The notes below the pieces were generated by a model, which was given only the letters and a program-made list of their open reading frames with translations, ran no database searches and was not told where the DNA came from. Positions 17,540 to 25,667 of a stretch of DNA of 32,956 nt are shown piece by piece. Origin of the DNA: an uncultured Prevotellaceae bacterium (GTDB lineage Bacteria > Bacteroidota > Bacteroidia > Bacteroidales > Bacteroidaceae); the NCBI GenBank assembly GCA_947176655.1, contig CAMWRK010000002.1, positions 1-32,956 on the forward strand. Reading direction: 5' to 3'. A program made the position numbers and the translations under genes. Each line of letters opens with the position of its first letter. Positions within the stretch are counted from its first letter, which is position 1.

Positions 17540-18033
17540 CAGACAGACTTCATCCATAATTCATAAATAATTCTCACTGCTTATTTATTGAAAAAATATT
17601 ACATTTGCGTGGAGTAACTGACGGATTTTTATCAACAACATAAGTGCAAAAACACTCCTTGATTGTAAAGTAGAAGAAGATGTACAAGTCCATGTAGAAT
17701 TTCAAGGCTGAATATATTTACATTTATTCACATGTAACTTATTATATTATAATATTTTATCATACCACATAGACGTATTGTGCAGATACATAAAAGCATA
17801 ATATACGGTCTTGCTCATCGCGCCCGGTGTACCCCACCACTGAGACATCACGGTCTTGGGGGCGAAAGACCGTGGTCTTGGAGGCCAAGCTCAATGGTCT
17901 TGGCCTCCAAGACCACGGTGTCTGTATCCCGACATCAAGAGAACATGTCCCTGAGACCTGGAAGAGGCCAGTCCGGTGACAGATAAATGGTCAACTGAGG
18001 AATTGAAATATAATGACAAAAGACAGCAAGTCA
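17540..18033. other. 494-bp gene-free region between convergent genes
   Basis: No open frame here has coding character. The left ~260 bp are AT-rich and include a lone TAnnTTTG element (TACATTTG, 17600-17607, plus strand) with no gene behind it. The middle holds the GGTCTTG array and large hairpin (17806-17919). The last ~110 bp before the D,D-peptidase stop show nothing I recognise. Confidence 0.8.
17806..17919. repeat. GGTCTTG word array with two hairpins
   Basis: GGTCTTG occurs at 17807, 17852, 17874 and 17896, and its complement at 17909-17915. A perfect 21-bp inverted repeat pairs 17869-17889 with 17899-17919 across a 9-nt loop. A smaller 7-bp stem (17851-17857 with 17866-17872, cggtctt/aagaccg) overlaps its left arm by four bases, so the two hairpins compete. 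There is no T tract on either side, so it is not a standard terminator. Confidence 0.85.
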
Positions 18034-19065
18034 TCACCGTTCTGTCAGTGCCACACACACGCGATCCTGAAAAGCACGTCCCATGGCTCCGCTCTCTATA
18101 CCCTGATTGATGATGCAGAATGAAATGACATGTCCGTTCCCGCCGTTGGCATAACCGCTGAGAGATGATACGCCCGTTACAGTACCAGTCTTGGCAAAAA
18201 TATTATTGCAGGCACATGTGCCAATAAAACGCTTCTTCAGGGTACCGTCCACACCGCCTATGGGAAGAGACGGAAACAGCAGGGAGCGTGTCTCCTCGCG
18301 GCTCCAGGCATAGACAAGAAGTGCGTTGAGCATCTGCGGCGTGATGTAGTTGTAAAGCGACAGTCCGCTGCCGTCGGCTATCCTGTAACCGCTGCCTTTA
18401 GGAATACCGGCACGGCACAGCACACTTTCTATGGATGAGACAACCGAAAGCAGGCTGCCCGGCTTTCCGCCACCGGATGCTGAAAGCTGCCAGAAAAGGC
18501 TCTCTGCCATCTTGTTGTCGCTGTCCTTCATCATCAGAGCCAGTACATCGGTTATGCCCATGCGACGGCGGGCAGAATATGGCATCTGCGACGTGATGTC
18601 GTCGTCCCAACACCATCCCTCTCCGGCCTTCTCTATGCGGGGAACATAACTGTATCCGCAACCAAGGAGTTCTATGGCCGCTATCGCAGTGACAAGCTTC
18701 TGACAGGAAGCCGGCCTCATGCGTTGTTCACCGTTTACGGTGAACAGGTATCTGCCGTCGGTAATGTCGTACAACACCATGCCGAGCTGGCTGTTTCTAA
18801 ACATGGGGTCGTTGCACAATTCCGTGAGACGCAACTGAAGGCGGCCTTCCCAGGTATCGGTGGAATACATCGGAGAAGTGCTGAAATTGCGGCAGCCCTG
18901 GCGGAGCATTCCGAGAATCATCAAGTCTTCGTTGCTGACCGCATTGCCTATTTTCTTTTCTACAATAACGGTTCTGACCTCTGGTTGAGGTACAACAGCA
19001 TTACGGTGGGACGAACATGAAAATAATATAGCCGCGGCTATTATACCGAATAAAATCTTCTTCAT
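18034..19065 (-). CDS. dacB: Lipoprotein D-alanyl-D-alanine carboxypeptidase/endopeptidase (PBP4, peptidase S13)
   Basis: 343 residues. The start is placed at 19065, where a lipoprotein signal begins (MKKILFGIIAAAILFSC, lipobox Cys17); the frame runs open to 19257 but that upstream part lacks an export signal and contains the probable promoter. The penicillin-binding triad is present: SxxK as Ser120-Cys-Gln-Lys123 (RPASCQKLV), SxN as Ser182-Asp-Asn184 and KTG at 292-294. Such enzymes trim or open peptidoglycan crosslinks in the periplasm. At ~340 residues it is shorter than E. coli PBP4 (~480), consistent with a reduced insertion domain between SxxK and SxN. It converges with the SpoU gene and is divergent from nadB. 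Confidence 0.9.
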   Translation of the reverse strand: MKKILFGIIAAAILFSCSSHRNAVVPQPEVRTVIVEKKIGNAVSNEDLMILGMLRQGCRNFSTSPMYSTDTWEGRLQLRLTELCNDPMFRNSQLGMVLYDITDGRYLFTVNGEQRMRPASCQKLVTAIAAIELLGCGYSYVPRIEKAGEGWCWDDDITSQMPYSARRRMGITDVLALMMKDSDNKMAESLFWQLSASGGGKPGSLLSVVSSIESVLCRAGIPKGSGYRIADGSGLSLYNYITPQMLNALLVYAWSREETRSLLFPSLPIGGVDGTLKKRFIGTCACNNIFAKTGTVTGVSSLSGYANGGNGHVISFCIINQGIESGAMGRAFQDRVCVALTER

Positions 19066-19073
19066 AACAGATA

Positions 19074-19081
19074 CAAATATA
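19074..19081 (-). promoter_or_regulatory. -7 element of the D,D-peptidase gene
   Basis: Reads TATATTTG on the minus strand (TAnnTTTG) and ends 8 bp before the ATG at 19065, again giving a very short leader. It supports the start at 19065. The -33 element is weak. Confidence 0.5.
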
Positions 19082-19155
19082 CGCTTTTTACTGATATATG
19101 CAGACATGCATGCAGCATTTATAAATAAATTGACATGGAAATCGCGGGCGCGTGC

Positions 19156-19186
19156 TTGCGTGTGCGAACTTATTTTCATATCTTTG
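19156..19186 (+). promoter_or_regulatory. Promoter of the nadB-trkH unit (TTG-N20-TATCTTTG)
   Basis: TTG at 19156-19158 and TATCTTTG at 19179-19186, 20 bp apart, match the Bacteroides housekeeping consensus. The leader would be ~80 nt before the nadB ATG at 19269. Confidence 0.65.
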
Positions 19187-19268
19187 TGCAAATTAACGGA
19201 TACTGAATTCCGCGCACACCCAAGTATCAGGCGGACACAGGATTCACGACCAAGCAAAGAAAAAGAAA

Positions 19269-20855
19269 ATGATCAGGAAATTCGATTTTCTCATTATCGG
19301 AGGCGGCGTGGCAGGAATGAGCTACGCATTGAAAGTGAGCCAGAATGGTAAGGGTAACGTGGCTCTTGTTTGTAAGACAACACTGGGTGAGTCCAATACA
19401 TCGAAAGCACAGGGCGGAATAGCTTCCGTGACTGACACTACGGTGGACGATTTTGAAAAACATATCCGCGACACTATGATAGCCGGCGACTACATATCTG
19501 ATCCGGCTGCCGTAGAACAGGTTGTCAAAGGAGGCCCCTCGGGAATAAAGGATCTGCTTAAATGGGGAGTTAACTTTGACAGAAATGAAAACGGAGACTT
19601 CGACCTGCACAGAGAGGGAGGACATTCGGAATTCCGCATACTTCACCATGCCGACGACACGGGATATGAAATACAGCGCGGCCTGATGGAGGCTGTAAGG
19701 AACACCCCTAACATAACAGTGCTTGAAAACCACGTTGCCGTAGAGATAATAACGCAGCACCACATGGGCATACGTGTGACAAGACGCACACCGGACATAG
19801 AATGTTTCGGGGCATACATACTGAATACCGGAACAGGCAAGGTAGACACTTATCTGTCCAGAATAACAATGATAGCCACAGGAGGAACAGGTGCCGTATA
19901 CTCGTCCACTACAAACCCTAACATAGCAACCGGCGACGGAATAGCCATGGTGTACCGCGCCAAGGGTAAGGTGCGCGACATGGAGTTCGTGCAGTTCCAT
20001 CCAACGGCACTATACAATCCACAGGAAAAGCACCCGGCATATCTGATAACGGAAGCCATGCGCGGATACGGCGGTATACTGAGACTGCCTGACGGTACGG
20101 AGTTTATGCAAAAATACGACGAACGTCTTAGTCTGGCGCCGCGTGACATAGTGGCCCGTGCCATTGACAACGAGATGAAGATACACGGTCTGGAGCATGT
20201 ATGCCTGGATGTTACTCATAAGAATCCGGAGGAAACGAAGAAGCATTTCCCTAACATATACGCAAAATGTCTTTCCATAGGCATAGACATAACGAAGGAA
20301 TACATACCTGTGTCTCCATGTGCCCACTACATGTGCGGAGGTATAAAGGTAGATCTTGACGGACAGAGCAGCATACACCGTCTGTATGCCGTGGGAGAAT
20401 GTTCATGCACCGGCCTGCACGGCGGCAACCGTCTGGCAAGCAACTCCCTGATAGAAGCTGTAGTGTATGCCGATGCGGCGGCACGCCATTCCATAGAAAA
20501 CATAGACCGTTACACCTTTAACGACAGTATACCGGAATGGAACGACGAGGGCACAATGACCAACGAAGAGAAAGTGCTCATAGCGCAGGACATGAAAGAG
20601 GTGAACCAGATAATGTCGACATACGTGGGCATAGTGCGCAGCGACCTAAGACTTCATCGCGCCTGGGAACGGCTTGACCTGCTCTACGAGGAGACGGAAC
20701 ATCTGTTCAAGAGAGTGAAGCCTACAAAAGACATCTGCGAACTCAGAAACATGATAAACGTAGGTTATCTCATTACGCGTCAGGCACTGGAGAGAAAGGA
20801 AAGTCGCGGACTGCACTATACTATAGACTATCCGAAGCACGCCTACGATAAATGA
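19269..20855 (+). CDS. nadB: L-aspartate oxidase
   Basis: 528 residues, normal for NadB. The FAD-binding Rossmann motif GGGVAG is at residues 11-16, followed by the family stretch TLGESNTSKAQGGIASV. Substrate-site signatures are HREGGHSEFRILHHADDTG, FVQFHPTAL and SPCAHYMCGGIKVD, and the C-terminal FAD motif is VGECSCTGLHGGNRLASNSLIEAVVY, cited here in parts. It oxidises L-aspartate to iminoaspartate, the substrate of NadA, in de novo NAD synthesis. It belongs to the fumarate reductase flavoprotein superfamily, but the HREGGHS and GLHGGNRLASNSL features fit NadB better than FrdA. An A-rich stretch precedes the ATG. The stop codon overlaps the trkH start. Confidence 0.93.
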   Translation: MIRKFDFLIIGGGVAGMSYALKVSQNGKGNVALVCKTTLGESNTSKAQGGIASVTDTTVDDFEKHIRDTMIAGDYISDPAAVEQVVKGGPSGIKDLLKWGVNFDRNENGDFDLHREGGHSEFRILHHADDTGYEIQRGLMEAVRNTPNITVLENHVAVEIITQHHMGIRVTRRTPDIECFGAYILNTGTGKVDTYLSRITMIATGGTGAVYSSTTNPNIATGDGIAMVYRAKGKVRDMEFVQFHPTALYNPQEKHPAYLITEAMRGYGGILRLPDGTEFMQKYDERLSLAPRDIVARAIDNEMKIHGLEHVCLDVTHKNPEETKKHFPNIYAKCLSIGIDITKEYIPVSPCAHYMCGGIKVDLDGQSSIHRLYAVGECSCTGLHGGNRLASNSLIEAVVYADAAARHSIENIDRYTFNDSIPEWNDEGTMTNEEKVLIAQDMKEVNQIMSTYVGIVRSDLRLHRAWERLDLLYEETEHLFKRVKPTKDICELRNMINVGYLITRQALERKESRGLHYTIDYPKHAYDK

Positions 20856-22339
20856 AGAAGAGAACATTCGGCATACTGCTGCAACTGGAATCCGTCTTTC
20901 TTGTTCTTACATCGGCTGTAAGCCTGTTTTTCAAGGAAAAAGATTGGATGGTTTTTATGCTGTGTGCCGTTTTTAGTTTCTCTGTAGGTGCCGCATGTAT
21001 ATCAGTAAGCAAATGGCAGAAGAGACACAGGGACACTGACAGTGACAAGTACTTTTCGCGTGCAGACAGCTTTATGGTAGTGGCACTGACATGGGTGTTA
21101 TTCTCCATAATAGGAATGATTCCGTTCATACGTATAACAGGAATGGACATAACGGACGCATTCTTCGAGACAATGTCTGGATTCACCACTACAGGAGCAT
21201 CAATAATAGACGATGTGGACGGACTGAGTCACGGACTGAAGTTCTGGCGATCCATAATACAATGGATGGGAGGGCTTGGAATAGTGGTATTCACATTTGC
21301 TCTTGTTCCTACGGGAGAGATGCGTAACAATAACATTTTCTCTGCCGAAGCTACAGGAATAAGCCTGGACAAGTTCAGTCCGAAGATAGGCTCCACAGCC
21401 AGAAGACTGCTTGTCATCTATCTTATTCTTACAATAATATGCGCCGCCTCTTATTATATAGGTCCCATGAGTGCATTCGACTCGGTATGTCACGCACTGA
21501 CAACAACGGCAACAGGAGGATTCTCCACACACACAGCAAGTATGGCTCATTTTCAATCACCATATATAGAATACGTATGTTCTGTGTTTATGATTTTGTC
21601 AAGCCTTAATTTTGCCATGTACTATTATGCCGTAGTCAAACGGTGGGACATAATACGCAATAATGAGGAAATCAATATTTTCTTCAAGATTGTATTTACG
21701 GCCATCATAGTATTCATGCTGCTTTTCAATTTTGCTTCCTTTACGACAGAAAACATAAACAAACTGCCGTCAGGTGCGGAAGAACAGTTCAGGTCTGCAC
21801 TGTTTCATGTATCAACCATAATAAGCAGTACCGGATTCGCTGCAACGAAGTTCGATTATGTATCATGGGGTGAAATATTTATCATGCCTACAATAATCCT
21901 GATGATTATAGGTTCGTGTGCAGGAAGTACCTCCGGAGGTATAAAAGTGGTGCGGTTCATAGTTCTTTTCAAGGCCATACGTAACGAGTTTTTCAAACAA
22001 CTGCATCCGAGAGCCGTTGTCAGCGTATGTCTTGGCGGACGTGTAATAAACGATGACAGAGTGAAAAGAACACTCTGTTTCATCATCATATATGTAGGTA
22101 TGGTAATAACAGGAATAACTGTAATGACAGGATTTGGAATGGACTATGTTACAGGGTTCGGCAGCACAGTGTCGGCACTGAGCAACATAGGGCCAGGAGC
22201 AGGAATGACGGGCCCGTCAAACAACTATGCCGACATACATCCGGTGATAAAGTGGCTGATGAGTTTCTACATGCTAACTGGACGTCTGGAAATATATACT
22301 GTACTTTCTTTGTTCATGCCAAGTTTCTATAACAAATAA
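20852..22339 (+). CDS. trkH: TrkH-family potassium transporter membrane subunit
   Basis: 495 residues with about ten hydrophobic segments. The four pore-loop selectivity-filter regions of the TrkH/KtrB family can be seen: MSGFTTTGAS, TTTATGGFSTH, ISSTGFAAT and LSNIGPGAG. Conserved family stretches such as WRSIIQWMGGLGIVVF and GSCAGSTSGGIKVVR are present. It forms the potassium-conducting dimer in the inner membrane. The usual regulatory partner TrkA/KtrA is not in this window. The start ATG overlaps the nadB stop by 4 bp (ATGA), so it is probably translationally coupled to nadB although the functions are unrelated. Confidence 0.93.
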   Translation: MKKRTFGILLQLESVFLVLTSAVSLFFKEKDWMVFMLCAVFSFSVGAACISVSKWQKRHRDTDSDKYFSRADSFMVVALTWVLFSIIGMIPFIRITGMDITDAFFETMSGFTTTGASIIDDVDGLSHGLKFWRSIIQWMGGLGIVVFTFALVPTGEMRNNNIFSAEATGISLDKFSPKIGSTARRLLVIYLILTIICAASYYIGPMSAFDSVCHALTTTATGGFSTHTASMAHFQSPYIEYVCSVFMILSSLNFAMYYYAVVKRWDIIRNNEEINIFFKIVFTAIIVFMLLFNFASFTTENINKLPSGAEEQFRSALFHVSTIISSTGFAATKFDYVSWGEIFIMPTIILMIIGSCAGSTSGGIKVVRFIVLFKAIRNEFFKQLHPRAVVSVCLGGRVINDDRVKRTLCFIIIYVGMVITGITVMTGFGMDYVTGFGSTVSALSNIGPGAGMTGPSNNYADIHPVIKWLMSFYMLTGRLEIYTVLSLFMPSFYNK

Positions 22340-22354
22340 ACAGATAAACAAATC

Positions 22355-23143
22355 ATGGCTATAATATATCCTTCACCTGTATTCGGTCCGGTAAAAAGCA
22401 GAAGATTAGGAGTGTCGTTAGGCATAAATCTGATGCCTGGTGACGGCAAGTGCTGTTCGTTCGACTGTGTGTACTGCGAATGCGGGCTTAACGGCGACCA
22501 CAGACCAAAACAAAAGATGCCGTCAGCTAATGAAGTGAACCGTGGTCTTGAAAAGAAACTTAAAGAAATGAAAGAACGCAAGGAAATGCTTGATGTACTC
22601 ACCTTTTCAGGAAACGGTGAACCTACAATACATCCGCAGTTCGGAGAGATAGTGGACATGGTGCTGTCTCTGCGTGACATATACTATCCTAACGCAAAAG
22701 TTTCTGTCATTTCCAACAGTACACAGGTTCACAGGGACGAAGTGAGAAATGCACTGATGAAAGTGGACAACCCTCTTATGAAACTTGACACTGTATCGGA
22801 GAAATACATAAAAATTGTAGATCGTCCTACAGGAAAATATGATGTAAACGATATAATAGAGAATATTGCACGCATGAACGGGCATGCAATAGTTCAGACC
22901 ATGTTTATGAGAGGTTGCATAAAGGACGAAAAAGGAAACATGGTGTCAGTAGACAATTGCGGAAACGAATATATAGAATCTTACATAAAGGCACTGGAAA
23001 AAATAAAACCAAGACAGGTGATGATTTACACTCTCGACAGGGAATGGCCGGTGCAGGGACTGGAAAAAGCTGATAGTGAGACAATGGACGCAATAGCGGA
23101 AAAAATACGTATGGCAGGCTTCTATACAAGTGTAAGCTACTGA
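22355..23143 (+). CDS. Radical SAM protein, TYW1/COG0731-like
   Basis: 262 residues. The radical SAM cluster motif is CxxxCxxC (Cys34, Cys38, Cys41 in KCCSFDCVYCEC); extra cysteines at 33 and 43 flank it. FSGNGEPT is the family's GGE-type SAM-binding motif, and ISNST follows as the next strand motif. The overall pattern (MAIIYPSPVFGPVKSRRLGVSLGIN start, PTGKYD, YTLDRE near the end) matches the stand-alone bacterial group related to the wybutosine enzyme TYW1, whose substrate is generally unknown. It should use a 4Fe-4S cluster and SAM. It starts 15 bp after trkH and is likely in the same transcript. Confidence 0.88.
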   Translation: MAIIYPSPVFGPVKSRRLGVSLGINLMPGDGKCCSFDCVYCECGLNGDHRPKQKMPSANEVNRGLEKKLKEMKERKEMLDVLTFSGNGEPTIHPQFGEIVDMVLSLRDIYYPNAKVSVISNSTQVHRDEVRNALMKVDNPLMKLDTVSEKYIKIVDRPTGKYDVNDIIENIARMNGHAIVQTMFMRGCIKDEKGNMVSVDNCGNEYIESYIKALEKIKPRQVMIYTLDREWPVQGLEKADSETMDAIAEKIRMAGFYTSVSY

Positions 23144-23209
23144 ATATACTCACATATCTCCATTATAATAAAAAAATGGAACGGTAATATTTGTTTTGCC
23201 GTTAATTAA

Positions 23210-23869
23210 ATGTACATAAGATATATCATAACGATGATGCTTGCCATGTTCTGTTGCATTGCCAGTGCACAGGACACAACGGATATTACATGCATGTCGG
23301 AAGATATGTTCGAGATAAATACTCTGCCTACAGAGTATAAAATAAAGTTACAGATATACAGGTATAAGAAAATGTATGTATATGAAGGAGATACTATGTT
23401 TCAGTATCTTTTGCCTGAATTGCCTGTATATGCACCAATTAAATTCAAAAGCCGCAGACAGCGGGAAAAGTACGACCGTCTTGTGTACAACGTAAAGAAA
23501 GTTCTGCCTCTGGCACAGCAGGCAAACGCGCTTATAAAGGAAACTTACGAAACACTGGAAATGCTGCCAGACAAGAAAAGCAAGGACGCACACATAAAAG
23601 CTGTGGAAAAAGATGTGAAGAAGCAGTTTACACCTATGATGAGACAACTCACATATTCGCAAGGAAAACTGCTGATTAAACTGATAGACAGAGAATGCAA
23701 CCAGACATCATACGAAATAGTAAAAGCTTTTCTCGGACCGGCAAAAGCTACTTTCTATCAGATTTTCGCATGGACATTCCGTGCTTCGTTGAAAAAAGAA
23801 TATGACCCTGAAAATGACGATAAGATGATAGAGAGGGTGGTGGTTCAGGTGGAAGCCGGCGTATTGTGA
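23210..23869 (+). CDS. DUF4294-family exported protein
   Basis: 219 residues with an N-terminal signal peptide (MYIRYIITMMLAMFCCIASAQ). The mature part matches what I know of the DUF4294 family found across Bacteroidota: a YAPIKFKSRRQREKYDRLVYNVKKVLPLAQ segment, a long helical middle rich in Lys and Glu, and LIKLIDRECNQTSYEIVKAFLG followed by a Trp-containing FAWTFRASLKKEYDP segment. The function is not known; the protein should reside in the periplasm. It precedes a SpoU methyltransferase gene by 49 bp. A second Met at residue 9 could also serve as start. Confidence 0.85.
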   Translation: MYIRYIITMMLAMFCCIASAQDTTDITCMSEDMFEINTLPTEYKIKLQIYRYKKMYVYEGDTMFQYLLPELPVYAPIKFKSRRQREKYDRLVYNVKKVLPLAQQANALIKETYETLEMLPDKKSKDAHIKAVEKDVKKQFTPMMRQLTYSQGKLLIKLIDRECNQTSYEIVKAFLGPAKATFYQIFAWTFRASLKKEYDPENDDKMIERVVVQVEAGVL

Positions 23870-23918
23870 TTACATACAAAACACAAATACTAAATAAAAA
23901 GCATCATTATAATAATAA

Positions 23919-24458
23919 ATGAGAAAACTTAAGGTTACGGAAATGGGACGCATAAGTCCGCAAGAATTTCAGAAAGCACGTAAGACACCGATAGTAGTAG
24001 TTCTGGATTACGTAAGAAGTCTGTACAATGTAGGCAGCGTGTTCAGAACAGCCGATGCCATGCGCCTCGAAGGAATATATCTGTGCGGAATAACAGCCAC
24101 TCCTCCTAACATAGAAATACATAAAACTGCGCTCGGTGCTGAAGATACTGTATCGTGGCAATACTTCTGCAATACCGAAGATGCTGTTGCGTCGCTCAAA
24201 AATGAAGGATACACTATAATGGCAGTGGAACAATGTGAAGGAAGTACCATGCTTAATGAATTCAGACCGGACAGTGACAAAAAGTATGCCATTATACTTG
24301 GAAATGAAGTGAAAGGAGTACAGCAGCACATAGTGGATATGGCTGACGGATGTATTGAAATACCGCAGTTCGGAACCAAACACAGCATGAATGTTTCTGT
24401 TACGGCAGGCATTATAATATGGGATATGATGCAGAAAAGTTATCTACATTTATGTTGA
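23919..24458 (+). CDS. SpoU/TrmH-family RNA 2'-O-methyltransferase (short form)
   Basis: 179 residues: essentially the SPOUT catalytic domain alone, plus a short N-terminal segment. Motif 1 is DYVRSLYNVGSVFRTADAM, motif 2 is AIILGNEVKGV and motif 3 is IPQFGTKHSMNVSVTAGIIIWD. The lack of an L30e-like substrate-binding domain separates it from the paralogue at 16724 and makes it more like TrmL/TrmH-type tRNA enzymes. The target nucleotide is unknown. The stop codon lies inside one of the DnaA-box-like sequences at the start of the AT-rich gap. Confidence 0.92.
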   Translation: MRKLKVTEMGRISPQEFQKARKTPIVVVLDYVRSLYNVGSVFRTADAMRLEGIYLCGITATPPNIEIHKTALGAEDTVSWQYFCNTEDAVASLKNEGYTIMAVEQCEGSTMLNEFRPDSDKKYAIILGNEVKGVQQHIVDMADGCIEIPQFGTKHSMNVSVTAGIIIWDMMQKSYLHLC

Positions 24459-24653
24459 TAACCTTGATGAAAAAACATGTATAACAAATATTCCAATGAA
24501 GATAAAATTTAAAATATTTTCTTTTCAACATAGTAGAATACACTATAAACATGGTTATAGATAACAGTATCAACATTACAAAAATAATATATAAAACATA
24601 CATAATCAATATCTTTAGTATTAAGTAAAGCAAAGTTATCTACATTATCAACA
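24440..24653. promoter_or_regulatory. AT-rich gap bounded by four DnaA-box-like 9-mers
   Basis: TTATCTACA occurs at 24440-24448 and 24636-24644 (plus). TTATCAACA occurs at 24453-24461 (minus) and 24645-24653 (plus). The last two plus-strand boxes abut directly. Each differs by one or two bases from the classical DnaA box TTATCCACA. The ~175 bp between the pairs are very AT-rich and carry no gene. This could be a replication-related or DnaA-responsive regulatory site ahead of nadA, or chance in AT-rich DNA. Confidence 0.35.
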
Positions 24654-24704
24654 CAGTATTATTATCATCATTCATTTATAAAAAATAAATAAACAAAAAT
24701 AATA

Positions 24705-25640
24705 ATGAACCTTAAAGACAAAATACGCAGGATGTGCCGTGAAAAGAATGCGGTTATCATGGCACACTATTATACGGACGGAGAAATACAGGAAATAGCT
24801 GACTTTGTCGGTGATTCTCTTGCTCTCGCACAGAAAGCTGCCAGAACTGATGCTGATATAATAGTAATGTGCGGTGTACATTTCATGGGCGAGACAAGTA
24901 AGATTCTTTGTCCGGACAAGAAAGTTCTTGTTCCGGATATGGAGGCTACGTGTTCGTTGGCCGAAAGCTGTCCGGCAGACAAATTTGCTGAATTTGTAGC
25001 TTCACATCCAGAACATACGGTAATAAGTTATGTAAACACTACGGCTGCTACAAAAGCTGTGACAGACATAGTGGTGACAAGCAGTAACGCACGTCAGATA
25101 GTGGAGTCTCTTCCGAAAGATATGCCTATTATATTCGGTCCTGACCGCAATCTCGGAGGATATATAAACAGTATAACAGGAAGAAACATGTTGTTATGGG
25201 ATGGAGCCTGTCATGTACATGAAAAGTTTTCGGTAGAGAAAATACTGGAGTTGAAAGAGCAGTATCCTGATGCAAAGTTGCTGGTACATCCGGAATGTCG
25301 TGGAGCTGTCGTAAGACTGGCGGATAAGGTTGGATCGACTGCTGCATTGTTGAAGTACAGTATAAGCAGTCCTGCCACAACATTCATAGTAGCTACGGAA
25401 AGCGGTATTCTGCACGAAATGCAGAAAGCCTGTCCGGAAAAGACATTTATCCCTGCACCCCCTGATGACAGCACGTGTGCCTGCAATGAGTGTTCATACA
25501 TGAAACTTGTAACAATGCAGAAATTGTACGATTGTCTGCTAAACGAGTCACCTGAGATACTTGTAGATGCCGAAATAGCAAATAAAGCCATACGCCCAAT
25601 AAACCGTATGCTTGAAATATCAGAGAAATTAGGATTATAA
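24705..25640 (+). CDS. nadA: Quinolinate synthase A
   Basis: 311 residues, normal for NadA. It condenses iminoaspartate with dihydroxyacetone phosphate to quinolinate using a 4Fe-4S cluster. Family signatures are IMAHYYTDGEIQEIADFVGDS, VHFMGETSKIL, YVNTTAATKA, FGPDRNLGGY and HPECR. Cluster ligands are expected at Cys83 (MEATCSL), Cys169 (DGACHVH) and one of the C-terminal CACNEC cysteines (258-263). It completes, with nadB 3.8 kb upstream, the two-step route from aspartate to quinolinate; nadC is not in the window. It is preceded by the AT-rich gap and followed 27 bp later by ychF. Confidence 0.95.
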   Translation: MNLKDKIRRMCREKNAVIMAHYYTDGEIQEIADFVGDSLALAQKAARTDADIIVMCGVHFMGETSKILCPDKKVLVPDMEATCSLAESCPADKFAEFVASHPEHTVISYVNTTAATKAVTDIVVTSSNARQIVESLPKDMPIIFGPDRNLGGYINSITGRNMLLWDGACHVHEKFSVEKILELKEQYPDAKLLVHPECRGAVVRLADKVGSTAALLKYSISSPATTFIVATESGILHEMQKACPEKTFIPAPPDDSTCACNECSYMKLVTMQKLYDCLLNESPEILVDAEIANKAIRPINRMLEISEKLGL

Positions 25641-25667
25641 AAACTAAATACATACATATACAATAAA

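Noticed and set aside
17806-17919. GGTCTTG array as a CRISPR
   Set aside because: The words are only 7 bp, spacing is irregular (about 45, 22 and 22 bp), and no cas genes are nearby.
17780-17986. 68-codon plus-strand frame across the GGTCTTG hairpin region
   Set aside because: The frame reads straight through a perfect inverted repeat, has low-complexity content and has no homology I can recognise.
19066-19257. 64-codon N-terminal extension of the D,D-peptidase
   Set aside because: It would place a lipoprotein signal internally and covers the likely promoters of both divergent genes.
24459-24704. Small peptide genes or a riboswitch upstream of nadA
   Set aside because: No frame with coding character and no recognisable NAD-related riboswitch; only AT-rich DNA and the DnaA-box-like words.
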